This document shows, piece by piece, positions 23,529-31,334 of a stretch of 36,999 bases of DNA; positions within the stretch are counted from its first letter, which is position 1, and each line of letters starts with the position of its first letter. The DNA is from Lachnospiraceae bacterium (GTDB taxonomy: Bacteria; Bacillota; Clostridia; Lachnospirales; Lachnospiraceae). The position numbers and the translations under genes were made by a program. The notes beneath the pieces were generated by a model, which saw only the letters and a list, made by a program, of their open reading frames with translations, was not told the DNA's origin and ran no database searches. Location: assembly GCA_021203145.1 (NCBI GenBank), contig JAJQBS010000017.1, positions 1 to 36,999 on the forward strand. Direction: 5' to 3'.

Positions 23529-25262
23529 CTACTCGGCGCCGCTCCCATCCTCCGATGTACTTCCGTCTGCAGAGCCCGCATCGGAAGTGTTTCCATCTGC
23601 GGAACCCTCATCAGAGGTGTCTCCATTCGACGTCGTATATTCGGAGCTCATGGTTCCGGCCGCGTCCGACAGCTCCGCCACCGTATCTGGACGCAGGCTG
23701 TCCCAGACCTCGCTCACGGTAAAGAGATCCGAGAGCATATCCGCGTTATAATACATCCGGTAGCCGTCGATATTCCGCCTGCCCATCCGCATGGACGTGC
23801 CGTTAAACTGTACCCAGTACTGCGTCGAGTCCACGCAGCAGAAGATATGATAGCCCTGGCTTTTCAGGTAAATATAATACTCATTATCCTCGGAATATTC
23901 TGTCCAGTCGCTGATGTCCGCGCCAAACGCGAAGATGATAATATCCGTCTCTCCTACAATCGTTTCGACGTTGTTCTTCCAACGCTCCGTATCTGTAATT
24001 GTCCCGTCAAGTCCTTTGACCATAGGGTCGATATGCCCCCAGGTATGGCTCGCAAACTCCCAGCCGTCCGCCTTCATCGCCTCCGCTACCGCCGTCGCCG
24101 AGTCTACCTCGTTCTGCCATGCCTCCTCGTCAAAGTCCGGATTTTCTTCCAGGAAAATCTTCTGCCAGTAAGTCAGGCGATCCTCCTCTTTTGTCAGATA
24201 TACTTCATCTGTCCGATAGCCCAAAGCCCCCTCATAACCGGTCAGCGCGATGGTACCCTTGTGCCCGTGGTAGGCAAAATCCGGGTGCGAATCCACGAAT
24301 GTATCAATCCACGGCACCAGGTCATAATCTCCGACAGAGACTGTACCGTCATCCTCGATGTATTCTGCCTTAACATCCCCGTTTTCGTCAAGTACTAATT
24401 TTGAAGCAAAACCGTCCCCCTCCATGTAATGGTAGTAATTCACATCATCCTGCGACAGGACAAAAGGCGTCTTTCCTTCGGGGAGAAGGATTTCCTTCCG
24501 CGTCACTGTCCCATCGTCATTTACGGTGCACATGTCGTGCATGCTGACCATCACATAGCCTTCTTCGTACATGGTCTCCATGATCGTGGAAAACTCATCC
24601 ATGGTCACCATATACTGGTTATAGCCTTCCGAATACTGATCCCCGTCAAATGCTTTGGTCGCGTCCCAGATGATCATATGGAAAAAGATATGCGTCACCT
24701 CATCCGGCTGCCAGGAGACACAGTTTGCTTTTGTTTTTTCATAGCTTGCCGCCGCCTGCTGCAGGGTCTCGCTCGTCTCGTAATATTCCGAAGCCTGCAC
24801 GCACTCGATGGCCCCGTCATAATCATACATGGCAGCCAGCGTCTCGGCCTCCAGAAGCACCGCGTCCACCTCAATCTCTTCGGCAGTCGACAGACCCTCG
24901 TCCTCTGACGAAGCCTCTGTACCTTCATCCGCGCCGTCCGCGTCCGCATCATCCACAGAGGCGGCATCTGCACTCGCGGCGCCGGAAGTATCCGTGTCTT
25001 CGGCGCCAGTTTCCAGGCCGGCATCGTCTGATTCTGCCGATACGGCGTCAATGCTCCCCGTCTCCCCCTGGCCAGAGTCCCCCTGCACCAGCTGCTCCGT
25101 GGATGTCAGCTTCACAACCTCCGGAATCACAACCTCCTTTGTAAGTAACACAAGCATTACTACAATTGCCAGTATCAGCACCGATATCACACACTTCATA
25201 ACCAGCTCATGCTTTCGCCGCTTCGCCCGCCGCTCATTCGGGTTATAATCCTGATCTCCCAT
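23529..25262 (-). CDS. Membrane-anchored polysaccharide deacetylase-like protein
   Basis: The 577-residue protein has a short basic cytoplasmic tail, one membrane segment at about 23-46, then an Asp/Glu/Ala/Ser-rich linker to about residue 130. A deacetylase-like domain follows: HIFFHMIIWD, MVSMHDM, PFVLSQDDVNYYHYM, FASHTWGHIDPM and IIIFAFGADISDW. The HTWGH metal site is visible and the DDVNY stretch replaces the usual DDGP. Substrate is a cell-wall or surface glycan by inference. The C-terminus carries 10-residue Ser/Asp/Gly repeats (GSADGNTSDA type, about 23545-23632). Ribosome site GGGAGG precedes the ATG. It lies 16 bases after the single-pass protein gene and probably shares its transcript. 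Confidence 0.82.
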   Translation of the reverse strand: MGDQDYNPNERRAKRRKHELVMKCVISVLILAIVVMLVLLTKEVVIPEVVKLTSTEQLVQGDSGQGETGSIDAVSAESDDAGLETGAEDTDTSGAASADAASVDDADADGADEGTEASSEDEGLSTAEEIEVDAVLLEAETLAAMYDYDGAIECVQASEYYETSETLQQAAASYEKTKANCVSWQPDEVTHIFFHMIIWDATKAFDGDQYSEGYNQYMVTMDEFSTIMETMYEEGYVMVSMHDMCTVNDDGTVTRKEILLPEGKTPFVLSQDDVNYYHYMEGDGFASKLVLDENGDVKAEYIEDDGTVSVGDYDLVPWIDTFVDSHPDFAYHGHKGTIALTGYEGALGYRTDEVYLTKEEDRLTYWQKIFLEENPDFDEEAWQNEVDSATAVAEAMKADGWEFASHTWGHIDPMVKGLDGTITDTERWKNNVETIVGETDIIIFAFGADISDWTEYSEDNEYYIYLKSQGYHIFCCVDSTQYWVQFNGTSMRMGRRNIDGYRMYYNADMLSDLFTVSEVWDSLRPDTVAELSDAAGTMSSEYTTSNGDTSDEGSADGNTSDAGSADGSTSEDGSGAE

Positions 25263-25278
25263 CTTTCCTCCCTCATCC

Positions 25279-25977
25279 TCAGTCGCCCGCGCCGGCCAGC
25301 GTCACGCCGCCGGAGGCAGATGTCCCTTCACTTTCGCCGGACACCTCCCGGGTCACGGTTTCCTGCTCATCCTCTTCATTCTGTGCCGTCTGCGATCCCT
25401 GCTCCCTGGAAGAATCATCTGAAGAATCATCTGAAGAGCCGTCCGCCGACTCAGATTCCGATTCTGACTCTTCCGATTCTGGCTCGTCGCTCTCCGACTC
25501 CAAAAGAGTCCCTGCTTCCTGTGTTCCCGTCCCCATCCGCTGTGAGCCGGTCTCCCGCTGTCCATAGCCCAGGACAATCTCATAAAAAATCGCAATCACC
25601 AGTATTACAATCAGTATGCTCAAAATAATCCATAGAATACGCATCCTGAAATCCGTTTCCTCATCTCTGCGCCTGCGCCCGGACGGCTCCGTCAGGCGTT
25701 CCCTGGACGGAACCCCGATTGTCTGTGCGCGCCGGCTCCGCCGGCCCTCCGGCGCAGAAGCTCCCCCGCTAGAAACATCTGCCGTGTCGCTTCCTTCCGA
25801 TTTTCTGTCTGACGTACGCCTGACCTTATTCGCCGCGCCATTTCCCTCTGCTGTGCGTCTGGTATTTATCACGGGGGCTTCAGCCGCGTCCTCCGCCGCT
25901 TCCCGGGAAAAATCTCCACTCATGGTCTCTCCCGTATAGATACGCGAACGCCCCAGCGTTTTCCTTTGTTCATCCAT
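25279..25977 (-). CDS. Single-pass membrane protein with long disordered flanks, function unknown
   Basis: I do not recognise the family. The 232-residue chain has a basic, Arg/Ser-rich N-terminal half of about 110 residues that should be cytoplasmic, one membrane segment (about 113-135, ILWIILSILIVILVIAIFY), and an outer part very rich in Glu, Ser and Asp. No folded domain is evident on either side. It shares architecture with the deacetylase gene 16 bases downstream (basic tail, one segment, acidic linker), so it may be an accessory or scaffold to that enzyme. A good promoter lies upstream and GGAG precedes the ATG by nine bases. Confidence 0.7.
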   Translation of the reverse strand: MDEQRKTLGRSRIYTGETMSGDFSREAAEDAAEAPVINTRRTAEGNGAANKVRRTSDRKSEGSDTADVSSGGASAPEGRRSRRAQTIGVPSRERLTEPSGRRRRDEETDFRMRILWIILSILIVILVIAIFYEIVLGYGQRETGSQRMGTGTQEAGTLLESESDEPESEESESESESADGSSDDSSDDSSREQGSQTAQNEEDEQETVTREVSGESEGTSASGGVTLAGAGD

Positions 25978-26068
25978 AACCGTAGTCTCCGTTCCCTGTA
26001 TATAAACTCTTCTCTCGCGCCATCGCGCCGGATTCTGATTTAAGGCAAACTATTTTTTAGTCCACTAT

Positions 26069-26097
26069 ACTATAGCATGACATCCGCAAAGTTTCAA
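26069..26097 (-). promoter_or_regulatory. Promoter of the single-pass protein / deacetylase operon
   Basis: On the minus strand TTGAAA (26092-26097) and TATAGT (26069-26074) are 17 bases apart; each matches five of six consensus bases. The leader to the ATG at 25977 is about 85 bases. Confidence 0.7.
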
Positions 26098-26115
26098 CGA
26101 CACGAATCTTATTTT

Positions 26116-26139
26116 TTTCGTAATAGTTCCTTTACGAAA
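26116..26139. promoter_or_regulatory. Perfect dyad overlapping the DUF4364 gene -35 element
   Basis: TTTCGTAA (26116-26123) is inverted exactly as TTACGAAA (26132-26139) across eight bases. It covers the rightward -35 hexamer and lies just upstream of the leftward promoter, a typical place for a repressor site. Confidence 0.45.
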
Positions 26140-26159
26140 TTCATTTCCGATGATATACT
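26131..26159 (+). promoter_or_regulatory. Promoter of the DUF4364 gene
   Basis: TTTACG (26131-26136) and TATACT (26154-26159) are 17 bases apart. The leader is about 33 bases and ends in GGAGG before the ATG. Confidence 0.55.
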
Positions 26160-26198
26160 GTAAAAGTGTCGTCAACTGCAAACTGATGGAGGTCAACC

Positions 26199-26711
26199 AT
26201 GGCTGAACCGGTAACCCTTTACAAACTGATTGTTCTGTATATGCTGAGCAAGGCGGATTTTCCGCTGACAGACTCCCAGCTCTCGGATTTTATCCTTGGA
26301 CAGGGCTATACCGATTATATCATCCTCCATCAGGTGTTTTCTGATCTGGAAGAAAGTGATATGATCCGTTCAGAGATCATTTTAAACAACCGATATTATT
26401 CCATGACGGACGCAGGCGCTGAGGCACTGAAGTTTTTCCACAACCGCATTTCTCCCGCCATCCGCTCGGACATCGACCAGTATATGGTGGAAAATAAAAT
26501 GAAGCTGCGGGATGAAGTCTCCGTCCTGGCGGATTATTACAAAAATACGGACGGCGATTACTCCGTACACTGCTATGTTAAGGAGAAGCTGTCCAGACCA
26601 ATCGACATGACCTTCTCTGTCCCCTACGAAGAACAGGCGAAAAAAGCCTGCCGCAACTGGCAGGAACACAGCCAGCGGATCTATGAGTTTATCATAAAGG
26701 AGCTGCTCTGA
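26199..26711 (+). CDS. DUF4364 family protein
   Basis: The 170-residue cytoplasmic protein matches the DUF4364 family (PF14277), common in Lachnospiraceae and related clostridia. Its first 85 residues look like a winged helix (LYKLIVLYMLSKADFPLTDSQL, then a DLEESDMIRSEIILNNRYYSMTDAGAEAL stretch resembling PadR/MarR-like domains). A mixed alpha/beta tail follows. A DNA-binding regulator is plausible but unproven. The ATG at 26199 follows TGGAGG. If it is a regulator, the perfect dyad over its own -35 is a natural site for autoregulation. The FprA gene lies 140 bases downstream on the same strand. Confidence 0.85.
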   Translation: MAEPVTLYKLIVLYMLSKADFPLTDSQLSDFILGQGYTDYIILHQVFSDLEESDMIRSEIILNNRYYSMTDAGAEALKFFHNRISPAIRSDIDQYMVENKMKLRDEVSVLADYYKNTDGDYSVHCYVKEKLSRPIDMTFSVPYEEQAKKACRNWQEHSQRIYEFIIKELL

Positions 26712-26851
26712 GAGGGGAGTGCCCGGCACGACTTGTTTATCGGCTTCTGTCCATTTACCCGTTAACTCGTTACTGCCCTGCTGCCCGGCACTGTTCGTTT
26801 ACCCGGCAGATTGAAGAGCTTATGGTTTATAATAGAAGGAGGAGTTTTATT

Positions 26852-28015
26852 ATGAAGGATATGCAGGTTTCTGATTCTGTCGTCTATGTCGGCGTGGACG
26901 ACACCACACTGGATCTTTTTGAGAGCCAGTACCCGATCCCCTACGGGGTCTCCTACAATTCTTATCTTATTTTCGATGAAAAAATTGCAGTCATGGATAC
27001 CGTGGATCCGCGCGGAACGGAGGAATGGCTGAAAAAGGTAAAAGCCGCGCTCGGTGACAGAAAACCGGATTACCTCGTCATACAGCATCTGGAGCCAGAC
27101 CACGCCGGCAGTATTGGCCGCTTTGCAGAAGAATACCCGGACATGACACTGGTCGGCAATAAAAAAACCTTCCCCATGCTGGCTCAGTTTTTTGATCTGA
27201 AAAACCAGACCCTTACCGTCGGCGAAGGGGACACGCTCCCGCTTGGCGCCCACACACTGCAGTTTTTCATGGCGCCGTTCGTACACTGGCCGGAGGTCAT
27301 GGTGACCTATGAGCAGAGCGAAAAGCTGCTTTTCTCCGCGGACGGGTTCGGCACCTTCGGCGCACTCTCCCGGGAGATCGACTGGATCACCGAGGCGAGA
27401 CGCTACTATATTAATATTGTAGGAAAATACGGCGCACAGGTGCAAGGTCTGCTGAAAAAGGCTTCCAGTCTGGACATCGCGGCGATTCTCCCGCTGCACG
27501 GACCGGTTCTTACGGATGATCTCGGCTACTATATCGGCAAATATCTCACCTGGAGCAGCTACGAGCCGGAAGAGAAAGGCGTCGTGATCGCTTATGCGTC
27601 CCTTCACGGAAATACGGCCAGGGCGGCGAAAAGATTTGCGGAGATTCTCCGGGAAAAAGGTGAAAAAAATGTAGCTGTATTTGATCTGAACCGCGACGAC
27701 ATGTCCGCAGTGATCGAATACGCTTACCGCTATGACCGTCTCGTACTGGCCAGCGTCACCTACGATGGGGCTCTCTTTCCATCCATGGAAGATTTTCTTT
27801 ATCACCTGAAAATCAAAAGCTTCCAGAAACGAACTGTCGGCTACATCCAAAACGGCAGCTGGGGTCCCATTTCGGCTAAATTCATGAAGGCACACATTGC
27901 CCAGATGAAAGACATCACCGAAGTCGAACCGGTCGTCACGATCCGCTCTTCACTTTCCGATGCGAGCATCGCAGAGCTCGAAGCTCTCGCCGACGCACTG
28001 ACTGCCCAAAGCTGA
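26852..28015 (+). CDS. FprA-family A-type flavoprotein (flavodiiron protein)
   Basis: The 387-residue protein has a metallo-beta-lactamase-type diiron domain (first 250 residues) and a C-terminal flavodoxin domain (from about 250, IAYASLHGNTARAAKRFAEIL). Diiron ligands are visible in HLEPDHAGS, PFVHWPEV, SADGFG and PLHGPVL. Flavodiiron proteins reduce oxygen or nitric oxide to water or nitrous oxide and protect anaerobes. The electron donor, usually a rubredoxin, is not encoded in the window. The ATG at 26852 has AAGGAGG eight bases upstream; an in-frame ATG at 26822 precedes that site and was rejected. Confidence 0.93.
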   Translation: MKDMQVSDSVVYVGVDDTTLDLFESQYPIPYGVSYNSYLIFDEKIAVMDTVDPRGTEEWLKKVKAALGDRKPDYLVIQHLEPDHAGSIGRFAEEYPDMTLVGNKKTFPMLAQFFDLKNQTLTVGEGDTLPLGAHTLQFFMAPFVHWPEVMVTYEQSEKLLFSADGFGTFGALSREIDWITEARRYYINIVGKYGAQVQGLLKKASSLDIAAILPLHGPVLTDDLGYYIGKYLTWSSYEPEEKGVVIAYASLHGNTARAAKRFAEILREKGEKNVAVFDLNRDDMSAVIEYAYRYDRLVLASVTYDGALFPSMEDFLYHLKIKSFQKRTVGYIQNGSWGPISAKFMKAHIAQMKDITEVEPVVTIRSSLSDASIAELEALADALTAQS

Positions 28016-28083
28016 TCCCACCCCTGTCAGGTGCGGACTGTCTCTTGTTAAAAAAGTAATTTCTGACACAAAAAGGAGAGAAA

Positions 28084-29091
28084 ATGAGTACTGTCATCAT
28101 TCCGGAAAATTATCATTCCATTCTCAACAATTATGAGACCCAGGAGGCCATCGGCCTGATCAAAAACCTGATGCAGAATAAGCTCTGCATGGCGCTGAAG
28201 CTGAAGCGCGTGACCGCTCCACTGTTTGTAGATCCCGCAACGGGTCTGAATGACGACCTGAACGGTGTCGAACGGCCGGTCTCCTTTGGGATTCCGGACG
28301 CCGGGATTGACGTCCAGGTCGTCCAGTCACTGGCAAAGTGGAAACGGATGGCGCTTTACCGCTATGATTTTCACGTGGGGAACGGCCTTTTGTGCGACAT
28401 GAACGCGATCCGGCGGGACGAAGAGCTTGACAACCTGCATTCTGCCTATGTTGATCAATGGGACTGGGAAAAAATCATCACGGCGGATGATCGGAATTTC
28501 GACTATCTGAAAATGACTGTGAAACGTATCGTAGAATCCATCTGCAACACGCTGGATGAGGTACGGTACCGCTATGAACAGCTGGACACAGAGCTTTGCC
28601 GGGACATCACGTTCATCACCTCCCAGGAGCTGGAGAACCGCTACCCGGATCTGACTCCGAAGGAACGTGAAAACGCTTTTGCAAAGGAAAAGAAAACCAT
28701 CTTTATTATGCAGATCGGCGATCTGCTGAAATCCGGAAAGCCTCACGACGGCCGGGCGCCGGACTACGATGACTGGAAGCTGAACGGCGACCTGCTGTTC
28801 TGGCATGAACCGCTGCAATGTGCCCTGGAGGTCTCTTCCATGGGCATCCGTGTAGACGCCCGCTCCCTGGACGAGCAGCTTGCGAAGGCCGGCTGCGATG
28901 AGAGAAGAAGGCTTCCCTTCCATCAGATGCTGCTCCGGGACGAGCTACCGCTGACCATTGGAGGCGGCATCGGCCAGTCCCGCATCTGCATGCTGCTGCT
29001 CCAGAAAGCGCATGTCGGCGAGGTGCAGGCGGGTATCTGGGATGAAGAAACGCTGAATGCCTGCCGCAAGGCCGGGATCCGGATTTTATAA
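28084..29091 (+). CDS. asnA: Aspartate-ammonia ligase (asparagine synthetase A)
   Basis: The 335-residue class II aminoacyl-synthetase-like enzyme makes asparagine from aspartate, ammonia and ATP. Family landmarks are TAPLFVDPATGLNDDLNGVERPVSF near 40-64, VQSLAKWKRMAL, LHSAYVDQWDWEK near 120-132, and GGGIGQSRICMLLLQKAHVGEVQ near the C-terminus. Length is normal. AAGGAG precedes the ATG by six bases. It follows fprA by 68 bases; the short gap leaves no room for a full T-box leader. Confidence 0.96.
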   Translation: MSTVIIPENYHSILNNYETQEAIGLIKNLMQNKLCMALKLKRVTAPLFVDPATGLNDDLNGVERPVSFGIPDAGIDVQVVQSLAKWKRMALYRYDFHVGNGLLCDMNAIRRDEELDNLHSAYVDQWDWEKIITADDRNFDYLKMTVKRIVESICNTLDEVRYRYEQLDTELCRDITFITSQELENRYPDLTPKERENAFAKEKKTIFIMQIGDLLKSGKPHDGRAPDYDDWKLNGDLLFWHEPLQCALEVSSMGIRVDARSLDEQLAKAGCDERRRLPFHQMLLRDELPLTIGGGIGQSRICMLLLQKAHVGEVQAGIWDEETLNACRKAGIRIL

Positions 29092-29269
29092 GCGGCAATC
29101 GTCTCCCTCAAAGACCGTATCCTTCCCACTGCCGGGCGGATTCGGGGCTTTTGCCCTGGGCTGCGGCGAGGCTTTTAGAACCTGCGATTCGCGTATCAGG
29201 CACTGCAGGATGCATGCGTTATTGGCCGACAGGTTCTTAGATCGTGCGCTTGTTATGCTCATCACGGCA

Positions 29270-29303
29270 GAAAAACAGCCCGCCTTCTGGCGGACTGTTT
29301 TTC
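29270..29303. terminator. Bidirectional terminator between asnA and the cell-wall hydrolase gene
   Basis: GAAAAACAG (29270-29278) pairs with CTGTTTTTC (29295-29303), and CCGCC with GGCGG, around a TTCT loop and one mismatch. The A-rich and T-rich arms give a U-tract on both strands, fitting the two genes that end here. The rest of the gap 29092-29329 holds a weak 8-bp inverted pair AGAACCTG (29177 and 29230). Confidence 0.8.
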
Positions 29304-29329
29304 TGTTGCAATCTGTAGTTGTTTTGTTG

Positions 29330-31162
29330 TTAATAGAACCAGTGGTCTCCTATCTGAATCCCTTTGTTCGCGGTGGTATTGAAATACAGGGCTCCGTCTG
29401 TCGGGTCTTCTCCGGCGATCGCCGCCGCGGCGGCAGTATAGCAGGTGCTGGGGACACCATTCGCGATTGCCGTGGCAAGAGCTCCGCTGGAAGCCGGACT
29501 GAACTGACCGCTCTGATAAATCACCTCACTGATCGTATTGGGGAACGAAGAGCTCTCTACTCGATTCATCACGACTGCGCCGACCGCGACCATCCCTTCA
29601 TAGCTCTGGTTTCCCGCCTCACAGTAAATCAGTGCAGCAAGGAGTGTCGTATCGTCTGTGGTCTCCGCGGTGGAAGACGTGGTCGCGGTTTCCGCCTCCG
29701 TGGACGCGGTCGTCTCCGCCTCTGTAGACGCCGTGGTCTCCGTCTCCGTGGACGCGGTCGTCTCCGCCTCTGTAGACGCCGTGGTCTCCGTCTCCGTGGA
29801 CGCGGTCGTCTCCGCTTCTGTAGATGCCGTGGTCTCCGCCTCTGTGGATGCCGTAGTTTCTGCTTCCGTCTCGGACACTGTTGCTACCGCCGTATCTGAC
29901 TCCAGAGAGGATGTCACTACATTTCCATCTGAATCATAGTAAGTATCTGAGTCAGCATCATAGTACCCTGCATCGTCGTCATCGTCGTCATCTGTTGCCG
30001 AAGAAGAAGTCTCTGCCTCCGTAGATTCTGTCGACGCGGTCGTCTCCGCCTCCGTAGATGCCGTAGTCTCTGCCTCAGTCGCTGTCGTCTCAGAAGTCGA
30101 AGAGGAACTCGATGAGGAGGAACCTGATGAGGTCGATCCCGTCGAGGACGAGCTTGAGGAGGAAGAGCTCGATGAGGAGGAACTTGATGAAGTCGAACTT
30201 GATGAAGTTGATCCTGTCGAGGACGAACTCAATGAAGAAGTCGTCGATGAGGCAGAATCCGTCGAAGACGAATCCGATGAGGACGCCTCGGTCTCCTCTG
30301 TATAGGTTTCCTCCGATACAGACGTCTCCGGCCAGATCACATCATAAAGCTTCACAAGCTCCACACGTTCCTGATCCTTCGGGGTGGCTGATTCAAACAG
30401 CATAACGCTCATCACATCCTCACTGGATACGAACGCTGTCGAATCCTCATCATACTGAATCTCAATCCAGTGGCCATAGTCATTGACCACCTGGAAAACA
30501 TCATTTGCTTCCATCGTGCTTTTCACCGTAGTGCCCTCGGTATCGGTGTATACATTCACACCGTCCCAGTCAGCGCGGACGCCTTCCGCTCCATAGACCT
30601 CAGCGATCTCAGCCACATCATCACCAAACAGAAGATAATCCGTCATCACATAGCCTGTGATACCGTTCGAGTAAAACTGTGTCCAGCTATTGCCCTTTTC
30701 AATCACCCATACTGCAGTGCCTATGTACAGGTATCCCAGAATCTCGCTTTCCGTATCGGCCTCGCTGCGAATATTCACACCGGTCTCTACCTTCTCACTG
30801 TTAATGATCGCCACATTGCCCCAGGCGCCATCCTGCTCATAGGCTACCGCCACAAGCTCCGGCTCATATTCCGTCTCGGTCTCCGTCTCCAAAGCCTCGG
30901 TCTCCAAAGCTTCAGTTTCCAGAGCCCCGGTCTCCTCTTCCGCAGTCTCTGTCTCAGTCGCCGGCTCCTCTGTCTCCCCGGTCTGCGCAGTGTCGGAAGC
31001 CTCCGTAGATTCCATCACTTCCGTCTCAACACTGACAGCCGCTTCTTCTGTCGATGAGGCTTCTGCCGTATGTACATTCGTCAGTGTCATGGCTCCTGCA
31101 AGTGATGTGGCACACATAACAGCCACCAGCCCAAAAGCGAGCCACACTGTTCTTTTTTTCAT
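29330..31162 (-). CDS. Secreted cell-wall hydrolase: two SH3 domains, low-complexity stalk, SleB-type catalytic domain
   Basis: The 610-residue protein has a signal peptide (about 1-30), an acidic Thr/Glu-rich segment and two SH3b-like domains near 105-250 (TGVNIRSEADTESEILGYL and ADWDGVNVYTDTEG). A long Ser-rich stretch, an Asp-run, and TTASTEAE-type repeats follow. The C-terminal 105 residues are a Hydrolase_2 (PF07486, SleB) domain: LLAALIYCEAGNQSYEGMVAVGAVVMNRV with the likely catalytic Glu, then YQSGQFSP. It should cut peptidoglycan. The ATG at 31162 follows GGGAGGAG seven bases upstream; the frame stays open further up but without a ribosome site. The stalk would span the wall. This suggests vegetative wall turnover rather than spore germination, though the latter is not excluded. 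Confidence 0.88.
   Translation of the reverse strand: MKKRTVWLAFGLVAVMCATSLAGAMTLTNVHTAEASSTEEAAVSVETEVMESTEASDTAQTGETEEPATETETAEEETGALETEALETEALETETETEYEPELVAVAYEQDGAWGNVAIINSEKVETGVNIRSEADTESEILGYLYIGTAVWVIEKGNSWTQFYSNGITGYVMTDYLLFGDDVAEIAEVYGAEGVRADWDGVNVYTDTEGTTVKSTMEANDVFQVVNDYGHWIEIQYDEDSTAFVSSEDVMSVMLFESATPKDQERVELVKLYDVIWPETSVSEETYTEETEASSSDSSSTDSASSTTSSLSSSSTGSTSSSSTSSSSSSSSSSSSSSSSTGSTSSGSSSSSSSSTSETTATEAETTASTEAETTASTESTEAETSSSATDDDDDDDAGYYDADSDTYYDSDGNVVTSSLESDTAVATVSETEAETTASTEAETTASTEAETTASTETETTASTEAETTASTETETTASTEAETTASTEAETATTSSTAETTDDTTLLAALIYCEAGNQSYEGMVAVGAVVMNRVESSSFPNTISEVIYQSGQFSPASSGALATAIANGVPSTCYTAAAAAIAGEDPTDGALYFNTTANKGIQIGDHWFY
29676..29867 (-). repeat. 24-bp / 48-bp in-frame coding repeat in the hydrolase stalk
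   Basis: Two identical 48-base units (29700-29747 and 29748-29795) and a diverged third (from 29796) code alternating TTASTEAE and TTASTETE octapeptides. Each 48-base unit is two 24-base halves. Exact identity of neighbours suggests recent copy-number change without loss of frame. Confidence 0.9.
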
Positions 31163-31238
31163 CTGGTCTCCTCCCTGTCTTCTTGCTACATTTTTATTAA
31201 AAATTATTACATATTTGTTAAATCTTGATGACAGGGCT

Positions 31239-31267
31239 ATTGTAATATGCTTTACCTTTTTTGTCAA
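31239..31267 (-). promoter_or_regulatory. Promoter of the cell-wall hydrolase gene
   Basis: On the minus strand TTGACA (31262-31267) and TACAAT (31239-31244) are 17 bases apart. The leader is about 70 bases; CCCTGTC near its start can pair with GACAGGG, which overlaps the ribosome site at 31169-31179. Confidence 0.75.
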
Positions 31268-31334
31268 TGTATTTTTTTATATTCTTTTCATTTTTGCGCA
31301 TTCCTTTCTTTGCACAAAAGATCCGGCAGCTCTT

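Noticed and set aside
26828..26833. TATAAT just before the FprA gene taken as a -10 element
   Set aside because: It lies too close to the ribosome site at 26837, so a transcript from it would hardly include that site, and no -35 is present.
26762..27895. 377-codon open frame on the minus strand opposite the FprA gene
   Set aside because: It mirrors a clear flavodiiron protein with intact metal ligands; no domain or ribosome site supports it.
28016..28083. T-box riboswitch before asnA
   Set aside because: The gap is only 68 bases with no specifier loop, T-box core motif or terminator.
29676..29867. Direct repeats that could suggest a CRISPR array
   Set aside because: The repeats are contiguous, have no unique spacers and code TTASTEAE octapeptides in frame; no cas genes are present.
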